Below, one piece after another: positions 24,316 to 32,205 of a stretch of DNA of 37,202 nt (the first letter of the stretch is position 1; every line of letters begins with the position of its first letter). The stretch spans positions 1 through 37,202 of the forward strand of contig CANQWY010000009.1 in NCBI GenBank assembly GCA_947627675.1, written 5' to 3'. The stretch comes from an uncultured Bacilli bacterium (lineage in GTDB: Bacteria; Bacillota_I; Bacilli_A; RF39; UBA660). The position numbers were made by a program, and so were the translations under genes. Below the pieces are notes generated by a model. It was not told the origin of the DNA, did not search any database, and was given only the letters and a program-made list of their open reading frames with translations.

Positions 24316-25953
24316 ATGAGTTTAGAAGAAAGAAATTATCTAGCTGAATTAATATTGCCAAATATAAAAGAAACTCCAGATGATATAGAAAAAAGATATC
24401 CTGAAAGAACTTTAAAAGAAGGAGCAAAAGTAACACGTTTTGGACCAAGCCCAACAGGTTTTATGCATATAGGTAATTTAGAAAGTGCCTTTTTAGATTA
24501 TATTTTTGCCATTCAAAGTAATGGTGTTTTCTATGTAAGATTAGAAGATACAGATCAAGAACGTCTTGTTGAAAATGCTAGTGAATTGATAAAAGAAACT
24601 TTAACTGATTATAAGATTATGCCATCTGAGGGGGCGTTTTCATCAGGAAAATATGGGCCATATGTTCAAAGCCTACGTAAAGAAATTTATCAAGTATATA
24701 TTAAAGATTTAATAAAAAAAGGATTAGCTTATCCTTGTTTTATGAGTAAAGAAGAACTACAGGAAATAAGAGAAGGCCAAGAGTTACGAAAAGAAGCTAT
24801 AGGTGTTTATGGTTATTATGCAACAGATCGCGATCTTTCACTAGAAGAAGTAAAAAAACATCTTGAAAATGGTGATAGCTATGTAATTAGAATAAAATCT
24901 CCAGGTGATATGTCTAAGCAAATTGTATTACACGATTTAATAAAGGGAGATATTACTCTTCCAGAAAATATTATTGACGAAGTAATTATGAAAAAAGATG
25001 GTCTTCCTACTTATCATTTTGCCCATGTAATAGATGATCACTTAATGCATACGACAACTGTTATTAGAGGGGATGAGTGGGTACCAAGTTATCCGAAACA
25101 TTTACAATTAGCTCAGATTCTAGGATTTAAAATGCCAAAATATGCTCATTATGCTCCACTTACTAAAAAAGAAAATGGCAATATAAGAAAATTAAGTAAA
25201 AGAAAAGATCCTGAATTTTCGGTTAGTTTTTATAAAGAAGAGGGAATACCACCTGAAGCTGTAAAACTTTTCTTAGCAACAATAATTAATACGAATTTTG
25301 AAGAATGGTATTTACAAAATAGTGATAAATCATATTTAGATTTTAAATTTTCATTTAAGAAGATGCCGACTGGTGGTACACTTTTTGACACTGATAAATT
25401 GAATAATATATGTAGAACTTATTTTTCTAGGCTTAGTGCATTAGAAATATATAATCAAAGTTTAGAATATTATAAAAATCATGATAATGTTTTTTATGAG
25501 CTAATGCTTTCAAATAAAAATATTTTGGTTTCATTTTTAGATATTGAAAGAAATGGGAAAAGACCTAGAAAAGATATTGCAACTTATAAAGATATAAAGA
25601 AAGAATCAAGTTATATGTTTTCTGAATTGTTCTATAATAAAAATACCTATGATTGTGTAGAAAAGAATATTAATTGTACTATTTTATTAAATTATTTAGA
25701 AATATATAACGAGAATGATACTCAAGATGAATGGTATTTGAAAATGCAAAAATTTGCTGAAAAAAATAATTACGCTTCTACTGTCAAAGAATATAAAGAA
25801 AATCAAACTAAATATGAAGGTCATATAGGTACTATTTGTGAAAATTTAAGACATGTTATAACAGGAAGATTACAGACTCCTAATCTTTATGATATTTTAA
25901 AAATACTTGGAAAAGAAGAACTTAAAAAGAGAATAGAATTTTATCAAAAATAG
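24316..25953 (+). CDS. gltX: Glutamyl-tRNA synthetase
   Basis: ATG 24316 is preceded by TGGAGG (24305-24310); the in-frame ATG 24304 overlaps that site and is rejected. The 545-residue class I synthetase has the HIGH motif as HIGN at 51-54, within GPSPTGFMHIGN, and the KMSKS motif as KLSKR at 292-296. An N-terminal extension of about 40 residues precedes the Rossmann fold, and the C-terminal part is the helical anticodon-binding region. It attaches glutamate to tRNA-Glu. No glutaminyl-tRNA synthetase is seen here, so it may also charge tRNA-Gln for later amidation by GatCAB, as in most Firmicutes. tRNA-Gln and tRNA-Glu genes flank it. Confidence 0.96.
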   Translation: MSLEERNYLAELILPNIKETPDDIEKRYPERTLKEGAKVTRFGPSPTGFMHIGNLESAFLDYIFAIQSNGVFYVRLEDTDQERLVENASELIKETLTDYKIMPSEGAFSSGKYGPYVQSLRKEIYQVYIKDLIKKGLAYPCFMSKEELQEIREGQELRKEAIGVYGYYATDRDLSLEEVKKHLENGDSYVIRIKSPGDMSKQIVLHDLIKGDITLPENIIDEVIMKKDGLPTYHFAHVIDDHLMHTTTVIRGDEWVPSYPKHLQLAQILGFKMPKYAHYAPLTKKENGNIRKLSKRKDPEFSVSFYKEEGIPPEAVKLFLATIINTNFEEWYLQNSDKSYLDFKFSFKKMPTGGTLFDTDKLNNICRTYFSRLSALEIYNQSLEYYKNHDNVFYELMLSNKNILVSFLDIERNGKRPRKDIATYKDIKKESSYMFSELFYNKNTYDCVEKNINCTILLNYLEIYNENDTQDEWYLKMQKFAEKNNYASTVKEYKENQTKYEGHIGTICENLRHVITGRLQTPNLYDILKILGKEELKKRIEFYQK

Positions 25954-25985
25954 ATTCTATCTCAGATTTTAGAATTATTATTAAT

Positions 25986-26876
25986 ATGTTTTTAAATGTA
26001 AGTGGTAGAACTGATATAGTAGCTTTTTATTCTGAATGGTTTATAAATAGATATAGAAAAGGCTTTGTAGATGTTAGAAATCCCTTTTATGAAAACCAAG
26101 TAAGTAGAATATACTTTAAGTCAGTTGATGCAATAATTTTTTGTACTAAAAATCCTATTCCAATGATAAAATATTTATCTGAAATAAAGAAACCTATTAT
26201 TTTTCAAGTAACAATTACACCATATAAAAAAGATATTGAGCCTAATGTCATTTCTAAAAAAGAGATAATAGAATCTGTAAAAAAAATATCTAATAATATT
26301 GGAATGGACAATATTTATATTAGATATGATCCTATTTTTTTAAGTCCTAAATATAATATAAATTATCATATAAAAGCTTTTAATAGACTTTGTTCTTTAT
26401 TATCTGGTTATGTTAAGAAAATAATAGTATCTTTTATTGACGATTATAAAAATGTTCAAGTAAATAGTAAAATATTAAATATAAAGAGTTTTACAGAAGA
26501 TGATTATATAAAAATAGGCCAAAACTTTTCTAAGATTGCTAAAAAGTATAATATGACTGTTCAGACTTGTTCTGAAGAAATAAGATTACTAGAATATGGC
26601 TTTATTAAGGATGATTGCTTGTCAAGAAATCTTGCTTTTAAGTTATCCGGCAAAACAAAATTTAAAACATGGCGTGGAAGAAATAATAAGAACTGTAATT
26701 GTGTTGAAATGGTTGATATAGGTGTCTATAATACATGTAAACATTATTGTAAATATTGCTATGCTAATTTCAATGAAAAAGAGGTTGACAATAATTATAA
26801 AAGACATAATAAGGAATCATCATTATTAATAGGTAATTTAAAAGAAAATGACATTATAAAAGAAAGAAAAGAATAA
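25986..26876 (+). CDS. DUF1848 family protein with radical-SAM-like Cys motif
   Basis: This 296-residue protein matches the DUF1848 pattern: SGRTDIVAFYSEWFINR at the start, then VRNPFYENQVSRI, IIFCTKNP, FQVTITPY, IEPNV and IRYDPIF. Near the C-terminus C251-x3-C255-x2-C258 resembles a 4Fe-4S radical-SAM triad placed unusually late. C237 and C239 just before it may add metal binding. Function is unknown; some relatives are annotated as DNA-repair or spore-photolyase-like. The ATG has no good ribosome site, only an AT-rich leader, so translation may be weak. It lies 32 bases after gltX without a clear terminator. Confidence 0.85.
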   Translation: MFLNVSGRTDIVAFYSEWFINRYRKGFVDVRNPFYENQVSRIYFKSVDAIIFCTKNPIPMIKYLSEIKKPIIFQVTITPYKKDIEPNVISKKEIIESVKKISNNIGMDNIYIRYDPIFLSPKYNINYHIKAFNRLCSLLSGYVKKIIVSFIDDYKNVQVNSKILNIKSFTEDDYIKIGQNFSKIAKKYNMTVQTCSEEIRLLEYGFIKDDCLSRNLAFKLSGKTKFKTWRGRNNKNCNCVEMVDIGVYNTCKHYCKYCYANFNEKEVDNNYKRHNKESSLLIGNLKENDIIKERKE

Positions 26877-26910
26877 AATAAAAGAAGCATATAAATTATT
26901 GCAAAATTTA

Positions 26911-26939
26911 TTGTCAAAAAAATATATCTATGTTACAAT
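26911..26939 (+). promoter_or_regulatory. Promoter of tRNA-Glu
   Basis: TTGTCA (26911-26916), 17 bp, TACAAT (26934-26939), about 29 bases before the tRNA. Confidence 0.65.
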
Positions 26940-26968
26940 TTAAATGTCTTTAAATGAAGGCATTACTT

Positions 26969-27045
26969 GGTCTGTTGGTGAAGTGGCTTAACACATTGCC
27001 CTCTCAAGGCAACATTCACGGATTCGAATTCCGTACAGACTACCA
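26969..27045 (+). tRNA. tRNA-Glu (anticodon CUC)
   Basis: Cloverleaf with encoded CCA. Acceptor GGTCTGT pairs with ACAGACT (G1-U72 wobble). D stem is GTG/CAC. Anticodon stem TTGCC/GGCAA has loop CTCTCAA (anticodon CTC, reading GAG). T arm is ACGGA-TTCGAAT-TCCGT, discriminator A. A perfect hairpin terminator follows. Confidence 0.95.
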
Positions 27046-27056
27046 ATAGTAAATTA

Positions 27057-27079
27057 AGCAACTTGATGTTGCTTTTTTA
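27057..27079 (+). terminator. Intrinsic terminator after tRNA-Glu
   Basis: AGCAAC, loop TTGAT, GTTGCT, then a run of Ts. Confidence 0.9.
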
Positions 27080-27093
27080 TATAAAGTATTTAC

Positions 27094-27122
27094 TTGCGTT
27101 TTTACTAATATTATGTTATAAT
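27094..27122 (+). promoter_or_regulatory. Promoter of the gene at 27147
   Basis: TTGCGT (27094-27099), 17 bp, TATAAT (27117-27122). Confidence 0.6.
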
Positions 27123-27146
27123 ATGCTCATCGATAGGGGGAATATT

Positions 27147-28541
27147 ATGATTTTATTTAGAAAAAAAGAAGAAAAGAAAAATTTAAGAAAAGAGTATGGA
27201 AAACGCTTACCTTTAGTTCCTTTCTTTAAAATAAAGTATAAAAAACTAGCTAAAAAGAATTATAAATCTTTTTTAAAGGAACTTAAAGAAGTTAAAAAAA
27301 ATATTCGTTATGATAAAAAAGAGCTTAAAAAAATTAACAAAGTATTGACATATGATACAGAGTATTCTGATGATATTACTCAAAAAGTGAATTTAACAAA
27401 TAGAAAAGTAGAATTAATAGAAGACCTTGACAATCAACAAATTAAATTAAGTAACAATATAATTCCTGAACTTGAAAAATATACTTGGGTTCTTAGAAAA
27501 CCAAAGAAATTTATAAGGAAATATTATCTAGAAGAATATCCATATACATTTGATGATTTATCTGAGGATAATGAAAATATAGATGAAGAGGAACAATATG
27601 ACGATGATAATCAAAATGTACAAAATGAGTTGTTAGAAAAAGCAAGATATTTTGTTGAGAAGTATGGAGATAATTTTGCCTACAATGAGGATGGTCAAGA
27701 AAAGACGATCGAACAAATTGTAATGGATGGTATGCATTGTGAGGATATGGAACAAGCTTATAAATATATTGGCAAATATGGAAATGATTTTGCATATAAT
27801 GAAGATGGTAGTGCCAAAACATTTGAACAGATAATAATAGATGGAATTCAAAGAGAAGAATTAGAAAAATTAGCAGCAGAGCAAAAATATTTTTATAATA
27901 AGGATAATTTCGAATCAAACTTAGATGAAGAAGGTAAATATTCATTAGTTGGAGATCAAATTATAGATAATAAATACTATTTTGAAACTAAGAAATTAGC
28001 AGTTAATAATATAATGACTACTGATGATATTATAAGAGAATCATATGTTAACGAAAATTTTGATAAATTTGCTGAACTATTTAATAATATATTAGATAAT
28101 AGAATGAATATAGATGATATTCTTTTACTAGTAAACACATTTATCAATTCAAATCTAAAAGAAGAAAAAATAATTGTTGATGACGTAAATAATGTAAATA
28201 TTAAAAAAAATGATAATATTATAGTAGATGATATTGAACTTGTTAATACAGATTCTATGTCTAAAAGTACTGCTGATATATCAAAAGAAGATCACACCGA
28301 TACATCAAAAGGGAATTTGTCTATTGATGAAATTATAGAAATTTTAGAATCTCTTAGATCTTATAAAAATGTAGATAATACTGATGAAATTACAAGCAAT
28401 AATATGATAAACGATGCAATTAATAAACAAATCCAAGTAGAACAAGCAATAAAGGAAGATGTAGTAGACCATTATGTAGAAGCTGAAAGCGTAAGTAGTA
28501 CTGATTCTATAAATGATGCTATATCAATATTTAGTAAATAA
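27147..28541 (+). CDS. Unknown acidic protein with coiled coil and two 38-residue repeats
   Basis: The frame is open from 27063, but that start lies in the tRNA terminator. ATG 27147 follows AGGGGG and a clear promoter, giving 464 residues. A basic N-terminal half (1-135) is Lys-rich and probably coiled coil. Two tandem 38-residue units (residues 166-203 and 204-241, bases 27642-27755 and 27756-27869) share KYGxxFAYNEDG and KTxEQIxxDG. The acidic C-terminus contains Asp/Ile-rich segments (DDIILL-like) and ends SINDAISIFSK. No signal peptide or membrane span. I do not recognise it. Repeat and acidic tail suggest a protein-binding scaffold; this is a guess. Confidence 0.75.
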   Translation: MILFRKKEEKKNLRKEYGKRLPLVPFFKIKYKKLAKKNYKSFLKELKEVKKNIRYDKKELKKINKVLTYDTEYSDDITQKVNLTNRKVELIEDLDNQQIKLSNNIIPELEKYTWVLRKPKKFIRKYYLEEYPYTFDDLSEDNENIDEEEQYDDDNQNVQNELLEKARYFVEKYGDNFAYNEDGQEKTIEQIVMDGMHCEDMEQAYKYIGKYGNDFAYNEDGSAKTFEQIIIDGIQREELEKLAAEQKYFYNKDNFESNLDEEGKYSLVGDQIIDNKYYFETKKLAVNNIMTTDDIIRESYVNENFDKFAELFNNILDNRMNIDDILLLVNTFINSNLKEEKIIVDDVNNVNIKKNDNIIVDDIELVNTDSMSKSTADISKEDHTDTSKGNLSIDEIIEILESLRSYKNVDNTDEITSNNMINDAINKQIQVEQAIKEDVVDHYVEAESVSSTDSINDAISIFSK

Positions 28542-28550
28542 TATATCTAA

Positions 28551-28583
28551 AAAAGTAAAAGTTAAATCTGACTTTTGCTTTTT
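28551..28583 (+). terminator. Intrinsic terminator
   Basis: AAAAGTAAAAGT and ACTTTTGCTTTT around a TAAATCTG loop (one G-T pair), ending in Ts. It follows the acidic repeat protein gene. Confidence 0.8.
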
Positions 28584-28610
28584 ATGTTATAATAGAAATG
28601 GTGATTTGTT

Positions 28611-29156
28611 ATGGGGAATTTCTCTAAACATATTAAAACAGTTAATAAACATAGGTTTTTAGTATTTATATTATGCTTTAAATCTGGTATACCTTTTAGA
28701 GGCCTTGTTCACGATTTATCAAAGTATAGTAAAACAGAATTATCGGAAAGCATAAAATATTATAATGGTAAAAATAGTCCTATAATAAATTGTAGAAAAG
28801 AAAATGGTTATTCTATTTGTTGGTTACATCATAAAGCTAAAAATAAACATCACTTTGAATATTGGTATGATGAAGCAAGTCCTAATATTGCAATAATGCC
28901 ATATAAGTATGCTGTAGAAATGATTTGTGATAGAACGGCAGCATCTATGACATATAAAGGTACTAAATATACTGATAGCGATCCTTATGATTATTTTTTA
29001 ATTGAAAATAAAAGATTTTCCTATATGATTAATCCTAAAATAAATAAATTTATGGAAACAGTTTTTTTGGATTTAAAAGAAAAAGGTCACAACTATGTTT
29101 TTAATAGAAAATATTTTAAAAGAACATATACTAAAATAGTAGGTGATAATAAATGA
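28611..29156 (+). CDS. DUF5662 family protein
   Basis: This 181-residue protein is rich in His and Tyr. The family pattern is visible: a start with repeated His/Lys, GLVHDLSKYSKTEL with an HD pair, then WLHHKAKNKHHFEYW, and further IMPYKYAVEMICDR. The HD and HH residues recall metal-dependent phosphohydrolases, but no activity is established for the family. The gene overlaps murI by four bases (ATGA), so the two are translationally coupled. Confidence 0.75.
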   Translation: MGNFSKHIKTVNKHRFLVFILCFKSGIPFRGLVHDLSKYSKTELSESIKYYNGKNSPIINCRKENGYSICWLHHKAKNKHHFEYWYDEASPNIAIMPYKYAVEMICDRTAASMTYKGTKYTDSDPYDYFLIENKRFSYMINPKINKFMETVFLDLKEKGHNYVFNRKYFKRTYTKIVGDNK

Positions 29157-29890
29157 TAGGTGTTTTTGATTCGGGAATTGGAGGAGTTACAGTTTTAAGA
29201 GAACTTTTAAAAATATTACCTAATGAAAATTATTTATATTATTCGGATTCTATTCATTGTCCATATGGTGATAAATCAAAAGAAGAATTAGAAAGTTATA
29301 CATCTTATATAGTTGAATATTTAATTAATAAAGGTTGTAAAATAATTGTAATTGCTTGTAATACAGCTAGTGCGATATGTAAGCAATACTTAAGAGAAAA
29401 ATATGATGTCCCAATAGTTGCGATAGAGCCTGCCTGTAAAATGGTTTATGATTTGGAAGATAATAGTAAAACAATAATAATGGCAACAAGTGGAACAGTA
29501 AATAGTAGAAAGTTTATAGAACTGTATCAAAAATATGATAATAATAATATGGTGATATGTAATTGTCAGGGCTTAGCAGAGTTAATTGAGAAAGGTGATA
29601 AAGAAAAAATAATTTCTTATTTAACAAATAAATTTGAAAATTATATTAATATAGAAAATGTAATACTAGGATGTACTCATTATCCTTTAATAAAAAATGA
29701 GATAAAATCTGTTTTGGGAAATGTTAATTTTTTTGATGGTAGTATCGGTGTAAGTAAGCAAGTAAAACGAATTCTTCAAAATAAGAAAATGTTATCTAAT
29801 AATTCTGGTAAAGTTACTTTTATTGACTCTAGTAATAATAAAGATAAAGAAAAGTTGTTTTTTTCTATTGCAACTTCTGATTATATTTAA
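29153..29890 (+). CDS. murI: Glutamate racemase
   Basis: This 245-residue protein has the two catalytic Cys of MurI: C69 in ACNTAS and C174 in GCTHYPL, with FDSGIGG at the N-terminus and YYSDSIHCPYG binding the substrate. It makes D-glutamate for peptidoglycan. It overlaps the DUF5662 gene by four bases. Slightly short of the ~265-residue norm because the C-terminus is brief. The promoter of the glycyl-tRNA synthetase lies in its last codons. Confidence 0.96.
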   Translation: MIGVFDSGIGGVTVLRELLKILPNENYLYYSDSIHCPYGDKSKEELESYTSYIVEYLINKGCKIIVIACNTASAICKQYLREKYDVPIVAIEPACKMVYDLEDNSKTIIMATSGTVNSRKFIELYQKYDNNNMVICNCQGLAELIEKGDKEKIISYLTNKFENYINIENVILGCTHYPLIKNEIKSVLGNVNFFDGSIGVSKQVKRILQNKKMLSNNSGKVTFIDSSNNKDKEKLFFSIATSDYI

Positions 29891-29896
29891 TATAAT
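29868..29896 (+). promoter_or_regulatory. Promoter of the glyQS T-box transcript
   Basis: TTGCAA (29868-29873), 17 bp, TATAAT (29891-29896), overlapping the end of murI. Predicted start about 29903. Confidence 0.7.
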
Positions 29897-29902
29897 AAAA
29901 AA

Positions 29903-30020
29903 TATGAAGTGATGATGAAGCTTGGAAACTTCTAGCTATATATATAAAAGTGATTCTATTAGAATAATTAAGGTGGAACCGCGGTGTAGACCGTCCTTAA
30001 ATATTTATAGAATCTTTTTT
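29903..30020 (+). promoter_or_regulatory. Compact glycine T-box riboswitch
   Basis: It carries the T-box sequence AAGGTGGAACCGCGG (29970-29984). The terminator stem pairs GATTCTAT (29952-29959) with ATAGAATC (30007-30014) and is followed by six Ts. The antiterminator pairs TTAAGG with CCTTAA. Uncharged tRNA-Gly would stabilise the antiterminator and allow glyQS expression. Only about 67 bases separate the predicted start from the T-box. Stem I is therefore a stub, GAAGT...ACTTC, with GGA (a Gly codon) in TTGGAAAC as the candidate specifier. Confidence 0.85.
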
Positions 30021-30040
30021 ATAATAAAGGAGGATAGATA

Positions 30041-31411
30041 ATGGAAAATTTAACAATGGAAAAATTGGTTAATTATTGTAAACAATATGGCTTTATATTT
30101 CAAGGAAGTGAAATATATGGGGGTCTTGCTAATACTTGGGATTATGGGCCTTTAGGCAGTAGATTGAAAAATAATATAAAAGATACTTGGCGTAAGAGGT
30201 TTATTCAAGAAAGAAAAAATGCGTATGAAATAGATGCTGCAATTCTTATGCATCCTAAGGTTTGGGAAGCAAGCGGTCATGTAGCTAGTTTTTCAGATCC
30301 ACTAATAGATTGTAAAGAGTGTAAGGTTAGACATAGAGCTGATAATTTAATAGATGAGTTTGATCCTATGGTTGTTGCAGATACTATGACAAAAGAAGAA
30401 ATGATGGAATATATTAAGAAAAATAATATTCCATGTCCAAATTGTGGTAAAAGTAATTTTACCGATATTAGAGAATTTAATCTGATGTTTGAAACTCATC
30501 GAGGAGTAATTGAAGACGGAAAAAATAAAGTATATTTAAGACCAGAAAATGCTCAAGGGGAATATGTTAATTTCTTAAATGTTCAAAGAAGTATGAGAGC
30601 TAAGCTACCTTTTAGTATAGGACAAATTGGTAAGGCCTTTAGAAATGAAATAACTCCTGGGAATTTTACTTTTAGAACAATAGAGTTTGAACAAATGGAA
30701 TATCAAACTTTTTGCATGAAAGGAAACGATTCTGAGATATATGACTATTTTAAGGAATATGCAAAAAAATATTTTTTAGATTTAGGGTTAAAAGAAGAAA
30801 AATTAAGATTTCATGATCACGAAAAATTAGCTCACTATGCTAAAGAAGCTTGTGATATAGAATATAAATTTAATTTTGGCTGGGGAGAAATAAATGGTAC
30901 ACATAATAGGACTGATTATGATCTATCTCGTCATGAAGAATATTCTAAAACAGCGCAAGAATATTTAGATCCTGATACTGAAAAAAAATATATTCCTTAT
31001 ATAATTGAATCAACAATTGGTTGTGATAGATTATTATTAGCAATATTGGATAATTCTTATTGTGAAGAAAAATTAGAAAATGGGGAAACAAGAGAAGTGA
31101 TGAAATTTATTCCTGCTCTTGCACCATATAAAGTTGCAGTATTGCCGCTAAATAAAAAATATCATAGCGAAAAAGCTTTAGAGATTTATGCTAAATTAGC
31201 AAATAAATTTATGGTTAGTTATGACGAGACTGGTAGCATTGGAAAACGCTATAGAAGATGTGATGCTGTAGGGACCCCATTTGCTATTACTGTTGATGAT
31301 GAGACTATAAATAATGATACAGTAACTGTTAGAGATCGTGATACTATGAAACAAGTAACTCTAAAAGTTGATGAAGTATTTGAATATGTTTCAAGAAGGA
31401 TGGAATTTTAA
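30041..31411 (+). CDS. glyQS: Glycyl-tRNA synthetase (single-chain, dimeric type)
   Basis: This 456-residue class II synthetase is of the eukaryote/archaeal-like alpha2 type. It has GGLANTWDYGPLGSRLKNN, a Cys cluster around CKEC and CPNCGKS, and GEYVNFLNVQRSMRAKLPFSIGQIGKAFRNEI. ESTIGCDRLLLAIL is motif 3, and an anticodon-binding domain follows from about 355. It is distinct from the two-subunit glyQ/glyS found in B. subtilis. ATG follows AAAGGAGG and the T-box leader, so expression responds to glycine charging. Confidence 0.97.
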   Translation: MENLTMEKLVNYCKQYGFIFQGSEIYGGLANTWDYGPLGSRLKNNIKDTWRKRFIQERKNAYEIDAAILMHPKVWEASGHVASFSDPLIDCKECKVRHRADNLIDEFDPMVVADTMTKEEMMEYIKKNNIPCPNCGKSNFTDIREFNLMFETHRGVIEDGKNKVYLRPENAQGEYVNFLNVQRSMRAKLPFSIGQIGKAFRNEITPGNFTFRTIEFEQMEYQTFCMKGNDSEIYDYFKEYAKKYFLDLGLKEEKLRFHDHEKLAHYAKEACDIEYKFNFGWGEINGTHNRTDYDLSRHEEYSKTAQEYLDPDTEKKYIPYIIESTIGCDRLLLAILDNSYCEEKLENGETREVMKFIPALAPYKVAVLPLNKKYHSEKALEIYAKLANKFMVSYDETGSIGKRYRRCDAVGTPFAITVDDETINNDTVTVRDRDTMKQVTLKVDEVFEYVSRRMEF

Positions 31412-32136
31412 TGAAAAAACCTATTATTGGTATAATGATGAGAACTGATATTTCAAAAGATAATCGTTCAATTCAGTATATATATGATACAGCACGGAGT
31501 GCAATTATCGAATGTGGAGGAGAACCATTATTGTTATGCCCTCCTAAAAATTTAGATTATTCCAAAACTAAATTTGATGAATATCCAGATTTTACAAATG
31601 AAGAAATAAAAAATATAAACTTTTGGTTAGATATGTGTGATGGGCTGTTTTTACCAGGAGGAAATAAATATTCAAAATATGATTGTTTAGTATTTGAATT
31701 AGCTTTAAAAAGAGATTTACCCATATTAGGTGTCTGCTTAGGTATGCAGATTATGTCTAATTATAAAAAAGAATTTAAGTTAGAAAAGATAAATTCTTCT
31801 ATAAATCATTATGATACTAATAAAAAATATTGTCACCAAGTAAAAATTAAAAAAGATTCATTACTTTATAAAATAATTGATAAAGAACAAATAGAAGTAA
31901 ATAGTTATCATAAAATCCAAGCTTTTCCTAATAATTTATTTGATATAGTTGCCGTAGCACCAGATGGGGTTATTGAAGCAATTCAAATGAAAGAAAAAAA
32001 ATTTGTTTTAGGTGTGCAATGGCATCCTGAAAAGATGGTTGAATATGATAAAGATGCTTTAAAATTAATGAATTATTTTATCAATGAAGCCATAATTTAT
32101 AAAGAAGATAAAGATAAAAAAGTAATTAGAGTTTAA
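31411..32136 (+). CDS. Gamma-glutamyl hydrolase-type class I amidotransferase (peptidase C26)
   Basis: This 241-residue protein has the C26 triad: C109 in GVCLGMQ, H205 and E207 in WHPE. LPGGNKYSKYD is the oxyanion-side loop. It resembles PuuD and the gamma-glutamyl-GABA hydrolases, which cut gamma-glutamyl amides. The exact substrate is unknown. It starts on the last base of the glyQS stop (TAATG overlap), so it is cotranscribed and under the T-box. Confidence 0.85.
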   Translation: MKKPIIGIMMRTDISKDNRSIQYIYDTARSAIIECGGEPLLLCPPKNLDYSKTKFDEYPDFTNEEIKNINFWLDMCDGLFLPGGNKYSKYDCLVFELALKRDLPILGVCLGMQIMSNYKKEFKLEKINSSINHYDTNKKYCHQVKIKKDSLLYKIIDKEQIEVNSYHKIQAFPNNLFDIVAVAPDGVIEAIQMKEKKFVLGVQWHPEKMVEYDKDALKLMNYFINEAIIYKEDKDKKVIRV

Positions 32137-32174
32137 TTATTTTTTTTAATATTTATATTATATTTATGGTTTTA

Positions 32175-32183
32175 TGATATAAT
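32175..32183 (+). promoter_or_regulatory. Extended -10 promoter of the three-gene operon
   Basis: TGATATAAT, a TGn extended -10, with no recognisable -35. It lies 22 bases before GTG 32206. Confidence 0.55.
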
Positions 32184-32205
32184 ATTAAACCAAGGGGGAA
32201 TTATA

